Origin: Cellulophaga sp. F20128
GTDB taxonomy: Bacteria > Bacteroidota > Bacteroidia > Flavobacteriales > Flavobacteriaceae
Assembly: GCF_023015805.1 (NCBI RefSeq)
Contig: NZ_JALKBA010000013.1
Location: 34,826-98,825 of the forward strand
Direction: 5' to 3'
DNA length: 64,000 nt
Below, one piece after another: positions 34,258-42,811 of the stretch (position 1 is the first letter of the stretch; every line of letters starts with the position of its first letter). Both the position numbers and the translations under genes were made by a program. A model generated the notes under the pieces. It saw only the letters and a program-made list of their open reading frames with translations, had not been told where the DNA came from and did no database searches.

Positions 34258-36645
34258 ATGAGACTTTTTATATGGGTTGCTACTTTACTACTGTCAGTTC
34301 AGTCATTTTCACAATCTAATTTACATGGGAAAATAACAGACCAAAGAAATCAGCCAATTTCAGGTGCTACAATTTATATTGAAACATTGGGTAAGGGGAC
34401 AACCACAGATCTAAATGGTGAATATAATCTTAGGATCACAGAAAATGGTTCTTATGTAGTTACGTATAGAATGTTGGGGTATCAATTGGTGTCAAAGAAC
34501 ATTGCTTTCAATACGGGAGCCACCAACCAATTAGATATTGTTTTAGAAGAGGATTTAAATAGTTTAGATGAGGTAGTGGTTTCTGCCAGTCGTCATTCAG
34601 AATACCTTTCGGAAATACCTGCCTCAGTTACTGTTGTTGGTGAAGCTAAACTAGCCGAGTTTGCTAATTCAACGACTAATATTAGTGAAATACTAGAATT
34701 TACAGTTCCTGGCTTGGCGGTGTCAACAGGAACTTTTTCTAATTGGGGACAAACTTTAAGAGGACGGTCGTTATTGGTTATGGTAGACGGTATTCCGCAA
34801 TCTACCCCCTTACGGAATGGGCAATTGGGTATTAAGTCGATAAGCCCAAATGATATTAGCCGGGTAGAGGTGATTAAAGGGGCAACTTCCATATTTGGTA
34901 ATGGCGGTAACGGCGGTTTTGTCAATTATATTACAAAAAAGCCAAATGCGATAGAAAAATTAGAAGGTTTTACCAATGTTTGGGGAACCTCTAACTTGGC
35001 AAAAACGAATGAAGCCCTAGGTTTTGGGATCAATCAATCTTTTAAAGGTAATTTGGATAAGGTTAGCTATTATATTAGTGGAGGCTATGAGCAAACAGGA
35101 AATAAATACGATGCTGATGGTGTTCCTATTTTGCCTACTTATGGGTTTGACAATACCAAAATTTATACCACTTTGGGGAAAATTGAATACCAACTTTCTA
35201 GCAATCAGAAAATACTTTTAGGCGGTAATTTATACAAGTCGGCTCAAGACACGCCATTTATTCCTGTGGCAGCGGTTGTAGAGGTTTTTAATGAGGAAGG
35301 CGAATATAATATCACTGCTGGATATGGTGAAAAAGGAACTATTCCTGGAGAAAAAGCTACTGGTTCTACCCTTATAAATGGGCAATTGAAATATACGCTA
35401 AATAATATTTTTTCGGGGACTACAGATTTTCAAACCGACCTATATTATCAAAACACAGAAAATGTTTTCTTTTATTCTGATAAGTTTGAAAATGGTGGGC
35501 AATCTGTAATTAATGCAGAAAAATATGGAATTAGACCTAATTTTATCACTAGTTTAAGTGCGGCTAATACTACAGATATCACTTTAACTTATGGTTTAGA
35601 TGTTCTAAAAGATAAAACCAATCAAGGGCTTTTAGACGGTAGATTGTGGGTGCCAAACATTCAGATGAATAGCTGGGCACCCTATGCGCAATCTACCTTA
35701 AAATTTAATGAAAATTGGGTAGTGAAAGCTGGCTTGCGCTATGATGATATTAATTTGGATATTGTGGATTATAGCACCTTGCCATATTCAGCCAAAGGGG
35801 ATGGTAATTTTAGTCCTTCCATAGCTGTAGAAGGTGGTGAACTTGGGTTTAATAACCTAGCTTTTAATTTTGGAGCTCGTTATATAGCCCATCAAGAATT
35901 TATACCCTATGTGAGTTACTCACAAGGGTTTTCTATTGCAGATTTAGGGTCGGTGTTACGTTCTGCGGTGGCTAGTAATATTAATGATATTCAATTGGAG
36001 CCAGCGGTGACAAAAAATTATGAATTTGGTTTTCTTTCAAAATTTAATACGCTAAAATTTGAAGCTGTAGGATACTATAGTACCTCAAATTTGGGTACAG
36101 GTGTTGTTTTTGATGATGTGCTCAATACGTTTCAACCGTCTAATCAGCCACAAAACATTTATGGAGGGGAAGTGTCAATAGACTATTTTACACCAGACAA
36201 CAAATGGCAAATAGGGACTTCATATTCCTATGTAGAAGGAACAAAGCACAATGTTGGTGATGAAAATAACTTAACATACATTGGTGGGGATGTAATTTCT
36301 GCACCAAAATGGACAACCTATGTAACTTGGAAGCCCATTACGAAGTTGAGTACGTCAGTTAGAATGACAAATCTGGGAAATAGACAGCGGTTTGATCCTT
36401 TTTTAAACGAAAATACAATGAACTATGAATACAGTCATACGCAGTTTCCTGTCAGTGGCTATACCTTGGTAAACTTGTCAATGGCTTATAAATTACAACC
36501 AAATATTTCTGTTTCTTTGGCGGTGAATAACTTATTTAATGAATATTATCTTCCTGCCAGGTCTCAATGGGCATCTCCATTAAAAACATTTACGGGTGCA
36601 GGTGAAGGCATAAATACCAAATTAAGTGTACAGTATACTTTTTAA
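34258..36645 (+). CDS. TonB-dependent receptor, iron-siderophore type
   Basis: A 795-residue outer-membrane transporter. Signal peptide (1-19, ending SFSQ), carboxypeptidase-D-regulatory-like domain (~22-105, LHGKITDQRNQPISGATIYI), plug (~115-240, VVVSASRHSEYLSEIPASVT; VEVIKGATSIFGNGGNGGFV) and a barrel ending LSVQYTF. The size and plug are those of FhuA/FecA-like receptors, not SusC. The PepSY membrane protein 6 nt downstream is the usual partner for iron-siderophore uptake, so iron is the most likely cargo. Proximity to modABC leaves metal-oxyanion complexes as an alternative. Confidence 0.9.
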   Translation: MRLFIWVATLLLSVQSFSQSNLHGKITDQRNQPISGATIYIETLGKGTTTDLNGEYNLRITENGSYVVTYRMLGYQLVSKNIAFNTGATNQLDIVLEEDLNSLDEVVVSASRHSEYLSEIPASVTVVGEAKLAEFANSTTNISEILEFTVPGLAVSTGTFSNWGQTLRGRSLLVMVDGIPQSTPLRNGQLGIKSISPNDISRVEVIKGATSIFGNGGNGGFVNYITKKPNAIEKLEGFTNVWGTSNLAKTNEALGFGINQSFKGNLDKVSYYISGGYEQTGNKYDADGVPILPTYGFDNTKIYTTLGKIEYQLSSNQKILLGGNLYKSAQDTPFIPVAAVVEVFNEEGEYNITAGYGEKGTIPGEKATGSTLINGQLKYTLNNIFSGTTDFQTDLYYQNTENVFFYSDKFENGGQSVINAEKYGIRPNFITSLSAANTTDITLTYGLDVLKDKTNQGLLDGRLWVPNIQMNSWAPYAQSTLKFNENWVVKAGLRYDDINLDIVDYSTLPYSAKGDGNFSPSIAVEGGELGFNNLAFNFGARYIAHQEFIPYVSYSQGFSIADLGSVLRSAVASNINDIQLEPAVTKNYEFGFLSKFNTLKFEAVGYYSTSNLGTGVVFDDVLNTFQPSNQPQNIYGGEVSIDYFTPDNKWQIGTSYSYVEGTKHNVGDENNLTYIGGDVISAPKWTTYVTWKPITKLSTSVRMTNLGNRQRFDPFLNENTMNYEYSHTQFPVSGYTLVNLSMAYKLQPNISVSLAVNNLFNEYYLPARSQWASPLKTFTGAGEGINTKLSVQYTF

Positions 36646-36651
36646 AAAATT

Positions 36652-37725
36652 GTGATTCAGGGCAACAAAATAATTCGAAAGATACACCTTTGGCTAGGAC
36701 TCACCTGTGGGCTCCTGGCCTCTTTTTCTGGGCTTACAGGAGCCTTATATGTTTGGCAGCCAGAAATAACAGGGGTACTTAACCCTGAATTGCTTCAGGT
36801 AGAAAATAAGACTGATTTAGAGGCGATTGATTTTTCAAAAACGGCTGCAAATCTTATAGAAATACATCAAGACAGTATAGATAAAGTGTATTTGCCGTAC
36901 AGGGAACAACAAACTATTTCTATACTTTTTAAGAATAGTGAAACCGCCTATTATAACCCCAGCAATGGCGTGTTTTTAGGAGGTAAATCTAACTCTATTC
37001 TCTTTTTTGAAAATTTATTACAGTTACACCGTACCTTAGGAATCCCAGTAATAGGAAAGTATGTTATGGGAACGAGTGCTATCATTTTCTTTTTAATGAT
37101 CCTCTTTTCTGGTTTTTTTATTTGGTGGAAAGCATATGGAACTAGCCTAAAGGATGGTTTTAAAATTAAATTTAAGAAGAAGAAAAAAAAGAAGTTTAAT
37201 TATGACCTTCATAAGGTGCTAGGGGTTGGTTTTTTTATCCCGCTATTTATAATGGCATTTACTGGTGCCTATTTTACCTATAATTCGTATTACAAAAAGG
37301 GGTTATCAGTATTAGACTCAAAGGCGCCTACTGCACAAGAATCAAAAATAGGTCATGGCTTATCTTTTAAGGCTGCTTTAGCAAATGCGGATACTAATTA
37401 TGCGCTACGTGCTATTTACTTTCCTAAAAATAGTACTGAGGATTATAAGTTTAGGTATGTTGAAAATAGGTTTATAACTGCTGGACTTAGAAGAACTAAA
37501 GAAATGCAGCTAAGTACAAGTGAAAATATTACGGCGTTCTCAGACTACAGGTTTGATACGGTTAGTAATCAAATTGCAGCACAATTATATCCCGTTCATA
37601 TTGGAGAAATCGCCGGTCTGTTTGGAAGAATCTTGGTTTTTATCTCTGGATTTATCCCCATTACACTCTATATAACAGGTTTTAAAATTTATCGTTCTAA
37701 AAAGAAACGGAAAAAAATAAAATAG
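36652..37725 (+). CDS. PepSY-associated transmembrane protein
   Basis: A 357-residue inner-membrane protein with about four TM segments: ~14-36 (LWLGLTCGLLASFSGLTGAL), ~135-160, ~190-215 and ~325-350, with PepSY domains between them in the periplasm. Conserved Trp and His near the first helix (KIHLWLGL; LHRTLGIP; DLHKVLGVGFF) suggest haem or flavin contacts, as in proposed ferric-siderophore reductases. A lysine run (~170-178) marks a cytoplasmic loop. The start is GTG, 6 nt after the TonB receptor stop, so the genes are coupled. It converges with DUF808 at 11 nt. Confidence 0.85.
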   Translation: MIQGNKIIRKIHLWLGLTCGLLASFSGLTGALYVWQPEITGVLNPELLQVENKTDLEAIDFSKTAANLIEIHQDSIDKVYLPYREQQTISILFKNSETAYYNPSNGVFLGGKSNSILFFENLLQLHRTLGIPVIGKYVMGTSAIIFFLMILFSGFFIWWKAYGTSLKDGFKIKFKKKKKKKFNYDLHKVLGVGFFIPLFIMAFTGAYFTYNSYYKKGLSVLDSKAPTAQESKIGHGLSFKAALANADTNYALRAIYFPKNSTEDYKFRYVENRFITAGLRRTKEMQLSTSENITAFSDYRFDTVSNQIAAQLYPVHIGEIAGLFGRILVFISGFIPITLYITGFKIYRSKKKRKKIK

Positions 37726-37736
37726 CTTTTTTATTT

Positions 37737-38627
37737 TTAATGATCAACCGCAGTTTTCTTTCCAAATATTTTTTTAAATAGGCCAACGATAGGCAATGTG
37801 AGAAGACCAATAATAAGCCCAAGAAGAAATTCAACGAGCATTCCTGGTAACGGTATTGTTTCGGTAAAATGATGGAAAAATGGAACGTTATGTGCAAATA
37901 CACCGCCAGCTACGGATAATAATGCTAAGGTACCAATAACAGCTAAACCTTTAATAACCCATGGCAAAGCATTTACTAATAAGTTGCCAACCTTATCAGA
38001 AAAGCTATCTTCACGTTCATTAAGATTGATTAGTTTTAGGCCAAACTCGTCCATTCTAACAATTAAAGCGACAATACCATAAACACCAATGGTTGCAATT
38101 ATTGCAATTACAGAAACCACCATAATTTGGGTAGAGATAGGTTCTTTTGTAACCGTACCTAATGCAATGATAACAATTTCAATGGATAGGATAAAATCTG
38201 TTAGGATAGCAGATTTTATACGTTGTTTTTCTATCACTTGAAGTTCTTCAATAGAAATGTTTGGATCTAGAATTGCTTCACTTTTGTGTTTGTGTCCTGT
38301 TAAAAATTCATATATTTTTTCTGCTCCCTCGTAGGCTAAATAAAGTCCGCCTAGTACTAGGATAACAATCACTGCAATGGGTATAAACGCACTAAGTAAA
38401 AAGGCAATGGGTAAAATAATAAGTTTATTTAAAAAGGAACCTTTTGTAATGGCCCAAAGCACAGGGAGTTCTCTGTCTGAAATAAATCCAGAGGCTTTTT
38501 CAGCATTTACGGCTAAATCATCACCAAGGATGCCTGCTGTTTTTTTTGCAGCCACCTTACTCATTACGGCAACGTCATCCATTAGGGCTGCGATATCATC
38601 TAATAATGCAAAAAATCCTGATGCCAT
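37737..38627 (-). CDS. DUF808 membrane protein (YedI-like)
   Basis: A 296-residue inner-membrane protein of unknown function. The start MASGFFALLDDIAALMDDVA and the following KVAAKKTAGILGDDLAVNAE are the DUF808 signature. At least five hydrophobic segments follow, e.g. ILPIAFLLSAFIPIAVIVIL (~72-91) and MLVEFLLGLIIGLLTLPIVG near the end. It is monocistronic with its own -7 element. No function can be given. Confidence 0.9.
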   Translation of the reverse strand: MASGFFALLDDIAALMDDVAVMSKVAAKKTAGILGDDLAVNAEKASGFISDRELPVLWAITKGSFLNKLIILPIAFLLSAFIPIAVIVILVLGGLYLAYEGAEKIYEFLTGHKHKSEAILDPNISIEELQVIEKQRIKSAILTDFILSIEIVIIALGTVTKEPISTQIMVVSVIAIIATIGVYGIVALIVRMDEFGLKLINLNEREDSFSDKVGNLLVNALPWVIKGLAVIGTLALLSVAGGVFAHNVPFFHHFTETIPLPGMLVEFLLGLIIGLLTLPIVGLFKKIFGKKTAVDH

Positions 38628-38650
38628 ATATTTGTTTCGTTTAAAAGCCC

Positions 38651-38658
38651 CAAAGGTA
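38651..38658 (-). promoter_or_regulatory. -7 promoter element TACCTTTG for the DUF808 gene
   Basis: Perfect TAnnTTTG on the - strand, 23 nt before the ATG at 38627. Confidence 0.6.
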
Positions 38659-38691
38659 ATATTTTTCTTTTTTTATAATGGGTATAAAACC

Positions 38692-38722
38692 AAAAAAGCC
38701 TTCAACAAAGTTGAAGGCTTTT
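38692..38722 (-). terminator. Terminator of the tRNA-Asp transcript
   Basis: GCCTTCAAC (38698-38706) and GTTGAAGGC (38710-38718) form a perfect 9-bp stem with 3-nt loop; read on the - strand it is followed by T6, directly after the tRNA. Confidence 0.9.
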
Positions 38723-38724
38723 AG

Positions 38725-38798
38725 CGGTCTGGACGGGACTCGAACCCGCGACCCCCTGCGTGACAGGCAGGTATTCTAACCAACTGAACTACCAGACC
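38725..38798 (-). tRNA. tRNA-Asp (anticodon GTC)
   Basis: On the - strand, the 74-base gene starts GGTCTGG and ends CCAGACC plus discriminator G, a perfect 7-bp acceptor stem. The anticodon arm CCTGC-CTGTCAC-GCAGG shows GTC. The T arm GCGGG-TTCGAGT-CCCGT is canonical. CCA is not encoded, as usual for the phylum. It has its own promoter and terminator and is not part of a tRNA cluster. Confidence 0.97.
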
Positions 38799-38815
38799 GT
38801 GGCGTTTAGCGGTTG

Positions 38816-38823
38816 CAAATATA
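38816..38823 (-). promoter_or_regulatory. -7 promoter element TATATTTG for tRNA-Asp
   Basis: Perfect TAnnTTTG on the - strand, 17 nt upstream of the mature tRNA 5' end. Confidence 0.65.
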
Positions 38824-38871
38824 CATCGGTTATTTAATTGCACAAAACAATTTCACTAAAAAAAACAAAAA

Positions 38872-39798
38872 TTATAAAAACTTTTGTCGCTCTACCATAT
38901 AGGTGTTAAAAATTGTTGCAAAATTATCGCGAATATCCACAGCCACATATTTGATTTTATATTGTGCGCACTTTAATTTAAGTGCTGATAAATAACTATT
39001 TAGCTCTTCGTGATAAGCTTCTTTAATATGATCTGGGTAAACATCTATTTGTTTATTTGTCTCTACATCAATAAAACGCTTAGGAGTGTTGTCAAAATTA
39101 AAATGGACCTCTTTTTGGGTGTCTAAGAGGTGAAAAAGTACAACTTCGTGCTTATTATGCTTCAAATGTTGCAATGCATCGAACAGTTTTTCGTTAGCTG
39201 TTGTTGTCTGAAACATATCAGTAAACAGAAAAATTAAACTACGTCTGTGCATTTTTTCTGCTATCTGATGTAAATAGGTGTAGCTTTCCGTTTGTTTGGC
39301 GGGTGCTTTATCTACACTAATTTCACTTAATTTAGCAAGCAACATTTGATGATGACGTTCGCTACTTTTTTCGGAAGCATAGAAGTTGTACGCGTCAGAA
39401 TACACACTTAAACCAACAGCATCCCTTTGTCGCTTTAAAATATTCATTAATGCTGCAATGGCCAATACACCAAAGCCAACTTTGTTGAGGTTATTTACAT
39501 TGAGACTTTTAACTTCAGGATAGTACATGGATGCCGAGCTATCTAAAATCATATGACACCTTAAATTGGTCTCTTCTTCATATCTTTTGGTGTAAAGTTT
39601 GTCTGTTCTGGCATAGAGTTTCCAATCTATATGCTTGGTGCTTTCCCCATTGTTAAAGATTTTATGTTCTGCAAATTCAGCTGAAAAACCATGAAACGGA
39701 CTCTTGTGAATGCCACTAATAAACCCTTCTACCACTTGTTTGGCTAAAAGGTCTAGATTTAATAGTGGCTGTGCATTTAAATTGTCCTTCAGATTCAT
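38872..39798 (-). CDS. DUF58 (vWA-like) protein, isolated from its usual MoxR operon
   Basis: A 308-residue DUF58 protein. The diagnostic stretch is HKSPFHGFSAEFAEHKIF (~32-49) then IDWKLYARTDKLYTKRYEEE (~58-77). A vWA-like metal site follows: ILDSSASM (~84-91), and LIFLFTDMF (~190-198). DUF58 proteins normally form MoxR ATPase/DUF58/vWA operons such as the Bacteroidota batABD cluster, but neither neighbour is of that type here (tRNA and thioredoxin). The function is unknown, possibly in protein-complex maturation. Confidence 0.85.
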   Translation of the reverse strand: MNLKDNLNAQPLLNLDLLAKQVVEGFISGIHKSPFHGFSAEFAEHKIFNNGESTKHIDWKLYARTDKLYTKRYEEETNLRCHMILDSSASMYYPEVKSLNVNNLNKVGFGVLAIAALMNILKRQRDAVGLSVYSDAYNFYASEKSSERHHQMLLAKLSEISVDKAPAKQTESYTYLHQIAEKMHRRSLIFLFTDMFQTTTANEKLFDALQHLKHNKHEVVLFHLLDTQKEVHFNFDNTPKRFIDVETNKQIDVYPDHIKEAYHEELNSYLSALKLKCAQYKIKYVAVDIRDNFATIFNTYMVERQKFL

Positions 39799-39986
39799 AA
39801 CTTATTTTTTGAAAATTATTTCTTTTTCTAAATTAGCTGTAGCCGTATTCATTTTTATTAGAGTAGGAATAAAGTTAGGTTTTTTTCCTAAAGTAACCTT
39901 CCTTTCTATGGGGCTATAATTCTACTTTGTTTCTTGAAATAGGAGTGTTGCTTTAAGCGGTTGTTTTTTAGGTAGATCGTAAAAAT

Positions 39987-40020
39987 AAAAAAGGGTCTGA
40001 CAAACGCCAAACCCTTTTTT
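39987..40020 (-). terminator. Terminator after thioredoxin
   Basis: AAAAAAGGGT-type arm (39987-39996) pairs with ACCCTTTTTT (40011-40020); on the - strand it ends with T residues, about 20 nt after the trxA stop. The remaining 39799-39986 holds only a weak TTAGG/CCTAA dyad. Confidence 0.7.
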
Positions 40021-40038
40021 ATAATAGTAAGCTGTAGA

Positions 40039-40356
40039 CTATAATAAAGCGTCTATAGCATCTGTGTAAACTTGTTTTGGAGAAACACCAACTTGTCTGC
40101 TAACCATTTCACCATTTTTAAAAACCAATACTGTTGGAATGTTACGTACACCGTATTTCGCTGCAAATTCTTGATTTGCATCCACATCTACTTTACCAAC
40201 AATAGCTTTTCCTTCATATTCGTTGCTAACCTCGTCAATGATTGGACCAACCATTCTACAAGGACCACACCAAGCAGCCCAAAAATCAACAACAACTGGT
40301 TTATCGCTTTTTAGTACTACTTCGTCAAAAGTAGCATCTGTTATTTCTAATGCCAT
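40039..40356 (-). CDS. trxA: Thioredoxin
   Basis: A 105-residue cytoplasmic thioredoxin with active site WCGPC (~29-33), [14 protein letters not shown] before it, and the cis-proline segment [14 protein letters not shown] (~72-85). Length and motifs are canonical. It reduces disulphides in ribonucleotide reductase and other targets with thioredoxin reductase. It is monocistronic, with a -7 element 23 nt upstream and a terminator after. Confidence 0.97.
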   Translation of the reverse strand: MALEITDATFDEVVLKSDKPVVVDFWAAWCGPCRMVGPIIDEVSNEYEGKAIVGKVDVDANQEFAAKYGVRNIPTVLVFKNGEMVSRQVGVSPKQVYTDAIDALL

Positions 40357-40379
40357 ATTTTCTAATTTTTAATATTATA

Positions 40380-40387
40380 CAAAGTTA
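40380..40387 (-). promoter_or_regulatory. -7 promoter element TAACTTTG for trxA
   Basis: Perfect TAnnTTTG on the - strand, 23 nt before the ATG at 40356. Confidence 0.6.
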
Positions 40388-40491
40388 GTCAATTAAATTC
40401 CTATTTCCTTAACAACGACTTATACCTATTCTCTATTGTAGTATTGGTAAATATTATAGAAATTTTATTAAAAATATAGGATATAGTTACT

Positions 40492-42495
40492 TTAAGCAAA
40501 TAAATCATCTATTAAATTAGTTTCAACCAAATGAGGTATGGTGACCTTTAAGGTGGGTGTTCTCTCCATTTCTCTTTCTATGGCAAAAATAGCTTCCTTG
40601 TTACGCGCCCAACTACGTCTAGAAATACCGTTATTTACATCGTAAAAAAGCATGTTTTTTAACTTCTTTGAAGCTTCAATGGTACCGTCTAAAACCATTC
40701 CAAAACCACCGTTAATTACTTCTCCCCAGCCAACGCCACCACCATTGTGTATTGATACCCAAGTGGCGCCTCTAAAACTGTCGCCAATAACATTGTGTAT
40801 GGCCATATCTGCCGTAAATTTACTGCCATCGTAAATATTGCTAGTCTCTCTATAAGGAGAGTCAGTGCCACTTACATCATGGTGATCCCTACCTAAAACC
40901 ACAGGAGCAGAAAGTTCTCCCCTTTGTATGGCGCTATTAAAAGCTTCTGCAATTTTAGCTCTACCTTCAGCATCGGCATATAAAATACGAGCTTGAGAAC
41001 CAACAACCATTTTGTTTTTTTCGGCCTCTCTAATCCAAATAATATTGTCCTGCATTTGTTGCTGAATCTCATCTGGAGCAGTAGCCTTTATTTCTTCCAA
41101 TATTTGAAGTGCAATTGCATCTGTTTTTTGTAAGTCTATTGGATTTCCAGAAGTGCAAACCCATCGGAAAGGCCCAAAACCATAATCAAAACACATAGGG
41201 CCAAGAATATCTTGTACATAGGAGGGGTATTTAAAATCGATATTATTTGCCGCCATTACAGCTGCCCCTGCACGTGATGCTTCTAATAAGAAAGCGTTGC
41301 CATAATCAAAAAAGTACGTCCCTTTTGCGGCGTGCTTATTTATAGCGGTTACCTGTCTTTGTAATGATACTTGTACTTTTTCTTTAAAGGCATCAGGGTT
41401 GAAACTCATTAATGTATTGGCTTCTTCAAAACTTAGTCCGACGGGATAGTATCCACCAGCCCAAGGATTGTGTAAAGAAGTTTGATCTGACCCTAAATGA
41501 ATGAATATTTTTTCCTTATAAAACTGCTCCCAAACTTCTACAATATTTCCAATGTAGGCGATAGAAACAACCTCTTTATTCTGTTGTGCTTGTTTTGTTC
41601 TTATAATTAATTCCTCCATAGAATTGATTAATACATCTACCCAGCCTTGGGCATGTCTTTTTGTTGCTGCTGCAGCATTTACTTCAGCACAAATAGTAAT
41701 ACAGCCCGCAATATTTCCTGCTTTGGGTTGTGCGCCACTCATTCCTCCCAAGCCAGCAGTTAGAAATATTTTTCCAGCCGAATTTTCATGGGGTTGCAAC
41801 ACTTTTCTAAAGGCATTCATAACCGTAATTGTAGTGCCATGCACAATTCCCTGCGGTCCAATGTACATGTAGGAGCCAGCAGTCATTTGTCCGTACTGGG
41901 TAACACCTAGCGCATTGTATTTTTCCCAATCGTCTGGTTTAGAATAATTGGGAATCATCATTCCGTTGGTCACCACAACCCTTGGGGCTTCTTTGGTAGA
42001 GGGGAAAAGTCCCATAGGATGCCCAGAATAAATATGTAAGGTTTGTTCGTCTGTCATTGTTGCCAAATACTGCATAGTTAACAGGTATTGTGCCCAGTTT
42101 TGGAAAACAGAGCCATTGCCACCATAGGTAATTAATTCCTCAGGATGTTGGGCAACAGCAGGATCTAAATTATTCTGAATCATAAGCATTATGGCAGCAG
42201 CTTGAGATGTTTTTGCAGGATATGCTGATATGGGTCGTGCATGAATTTTATAGGCTGGTTTAAACCGAAACATATAAATGCGACCGTAATTTTGTAATTC
42301 TTGCGCAAATTCTTGCGCCAATTCTTGATGCCAAGTAGCTGGAAAATAACGCAATGCATTTTTTAAGGCCAATTTTTTTTCGTCCTTGGAAAGAATGTCT
42401 TTTCTTTTTGGAGCGTGATTTGCATCCAACACATAAGCCTTTTTTGAAGGCAATTGCGATGGAATTCCTTGAAGGATTTGCGATTTAAAATCCAT
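40492..42495 (-). CDS. hutU: Urocanate hydratase, long form
   Basis: A 667-residue NAD-dependent lyase, second step of histidine breakdown (urocanate to imidazolonepropionate). Family segments are ITYGGNGSVFQNW, MTAGSYMYIGPQGIVHGTTI (~205-225), FLTAGLGGMSGAQPKAGNIAG (~243-263) with the dinucleotide-binding glycines, and the active-site region GPMCFDYGFGPFRWVCTSGN (~430-449). Pseudomonas and Bacillus HutU have about 550-560 residues; this one is ~110 longer, closer to the eukaryotic form. It is separated from hutI by 315 bases that hold a heptanucleotide repeat array. Confidence 0.96.
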   Translation of the reverse strand: MDFKSQILQGIPSQLPSKKAYVLDANHAPKRKDILSKDEKKLALKNALRYFPATWHQELAQEFAQELQNYGRIYMFRFKPAYKIHARPISAYPAKTSQAAAIMLMIQNNLDPAVAQHPEELITYGGNGSVFQNWAQYLLTMQYLATMTDEQTLHIYSGHPMGLFPSTKEAPRVVVTNGMMIPNYSKPDDWEKYNALGVTQYGQMTAGSYMYIGPQGIVHGTTITVMNAFRKVLQPHENSAGKIFLTAGLGGMSGAQPKAGNIAGCITICAEVNAAAATKRHAQGWVDVLINSMEELIIRTKQAQQNKEVVSIAYIGNIVEVWEQFYKEKIFIHLGSDQTSLHNPWAGGYYPVGLSFEEANTLMSFNPDAFKEKVQVSLQRQVTAINKHAAKGTYFFDYGNAFLLEASRAGAAVMAANNIDFKYPSYVQDILGPMCFDYGFGPFRWVCTSGNPIDLQKTDAIALQILEEIKATAPDEIQQQMQDNIIWIREAEKNKMVVGSQARILYADAEGRAKIAEAFNSAIQRGELSAPVVLGRDHHDVSGTDSPYRETSNIYDGSKFTADMAIHNVIGDSFRGATWVSIHNGGGVGWGEVINGGFGMVLDGTIEASKKLKNMLFYDVNNGISRRSWARNKEAIFAIEREMERTPTLKVTIPHLVETNLIDDLFA

Positions 42496-42720
42496 TGTAT
42501 TGTTTTTTAAATTGGGTTTTTATTTAAAATTTTTAGCCACCTAACTCTTTTTAATTTTTTGCTATCCCTAAAATGAATATTTTGCTCAAGGCTCACCAAA
42601 TTCTAGGGTTGTAAACTTCTAGGTATTTATTTTACTTCTTTTTCTATTGTTACTCATAAACCTAAATCCTTTCAAATTTATCTAAGTTTCCTTTTTTTAT
42701 TTATGGAAAATGAATAGGTT
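42496..42720. other. Gene-free leader between hutI and hutU
   Basis: No coding frame. A - strand -7 element TAAATTTG at 42673-42680 may drive hutU separately, with a leader of about 165 nt. No other structure stands out before the heptamer array. Confidence 0.4.
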
Positions 42721-42811
42721 ATCAACCATCAACCATCAACCATCAACCATCAACCATCAACCATCAACCATCAACCATCAACCATCAACCATCAACTATC
42801 AACTATCAAAC
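42721..42811. repeat. Heptanucleotide tandem repeat (ATCAACC)10 plus variants
   Basis: Ten perfect ATCAACC units (42721-42790), two ATCAACT units (42791-42804) and one ATCAAAC. The array ends at the hutI stop codon (complement of 42811-42813), so on the coding strand the repeat (GGTTGAT units) directly follows the hutI stop. Unit number is likely variable by slippage. It lies between hutI and hutU and could affect their co-transcription. Confidence 0.97.

Noticed and set aside
38377..38724. 115-residue + strand frame opposite DUF808 and the tRNA terminator
   Set aside because: It is antisense to a clear DUF808 gene, runs into the tRNA terminator and shows no domain.
42721..42811. CRISPR or coding heptad repeat
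   Set aside because: Seven-base units without spacers, outside any frame; a simple tandem repeat.
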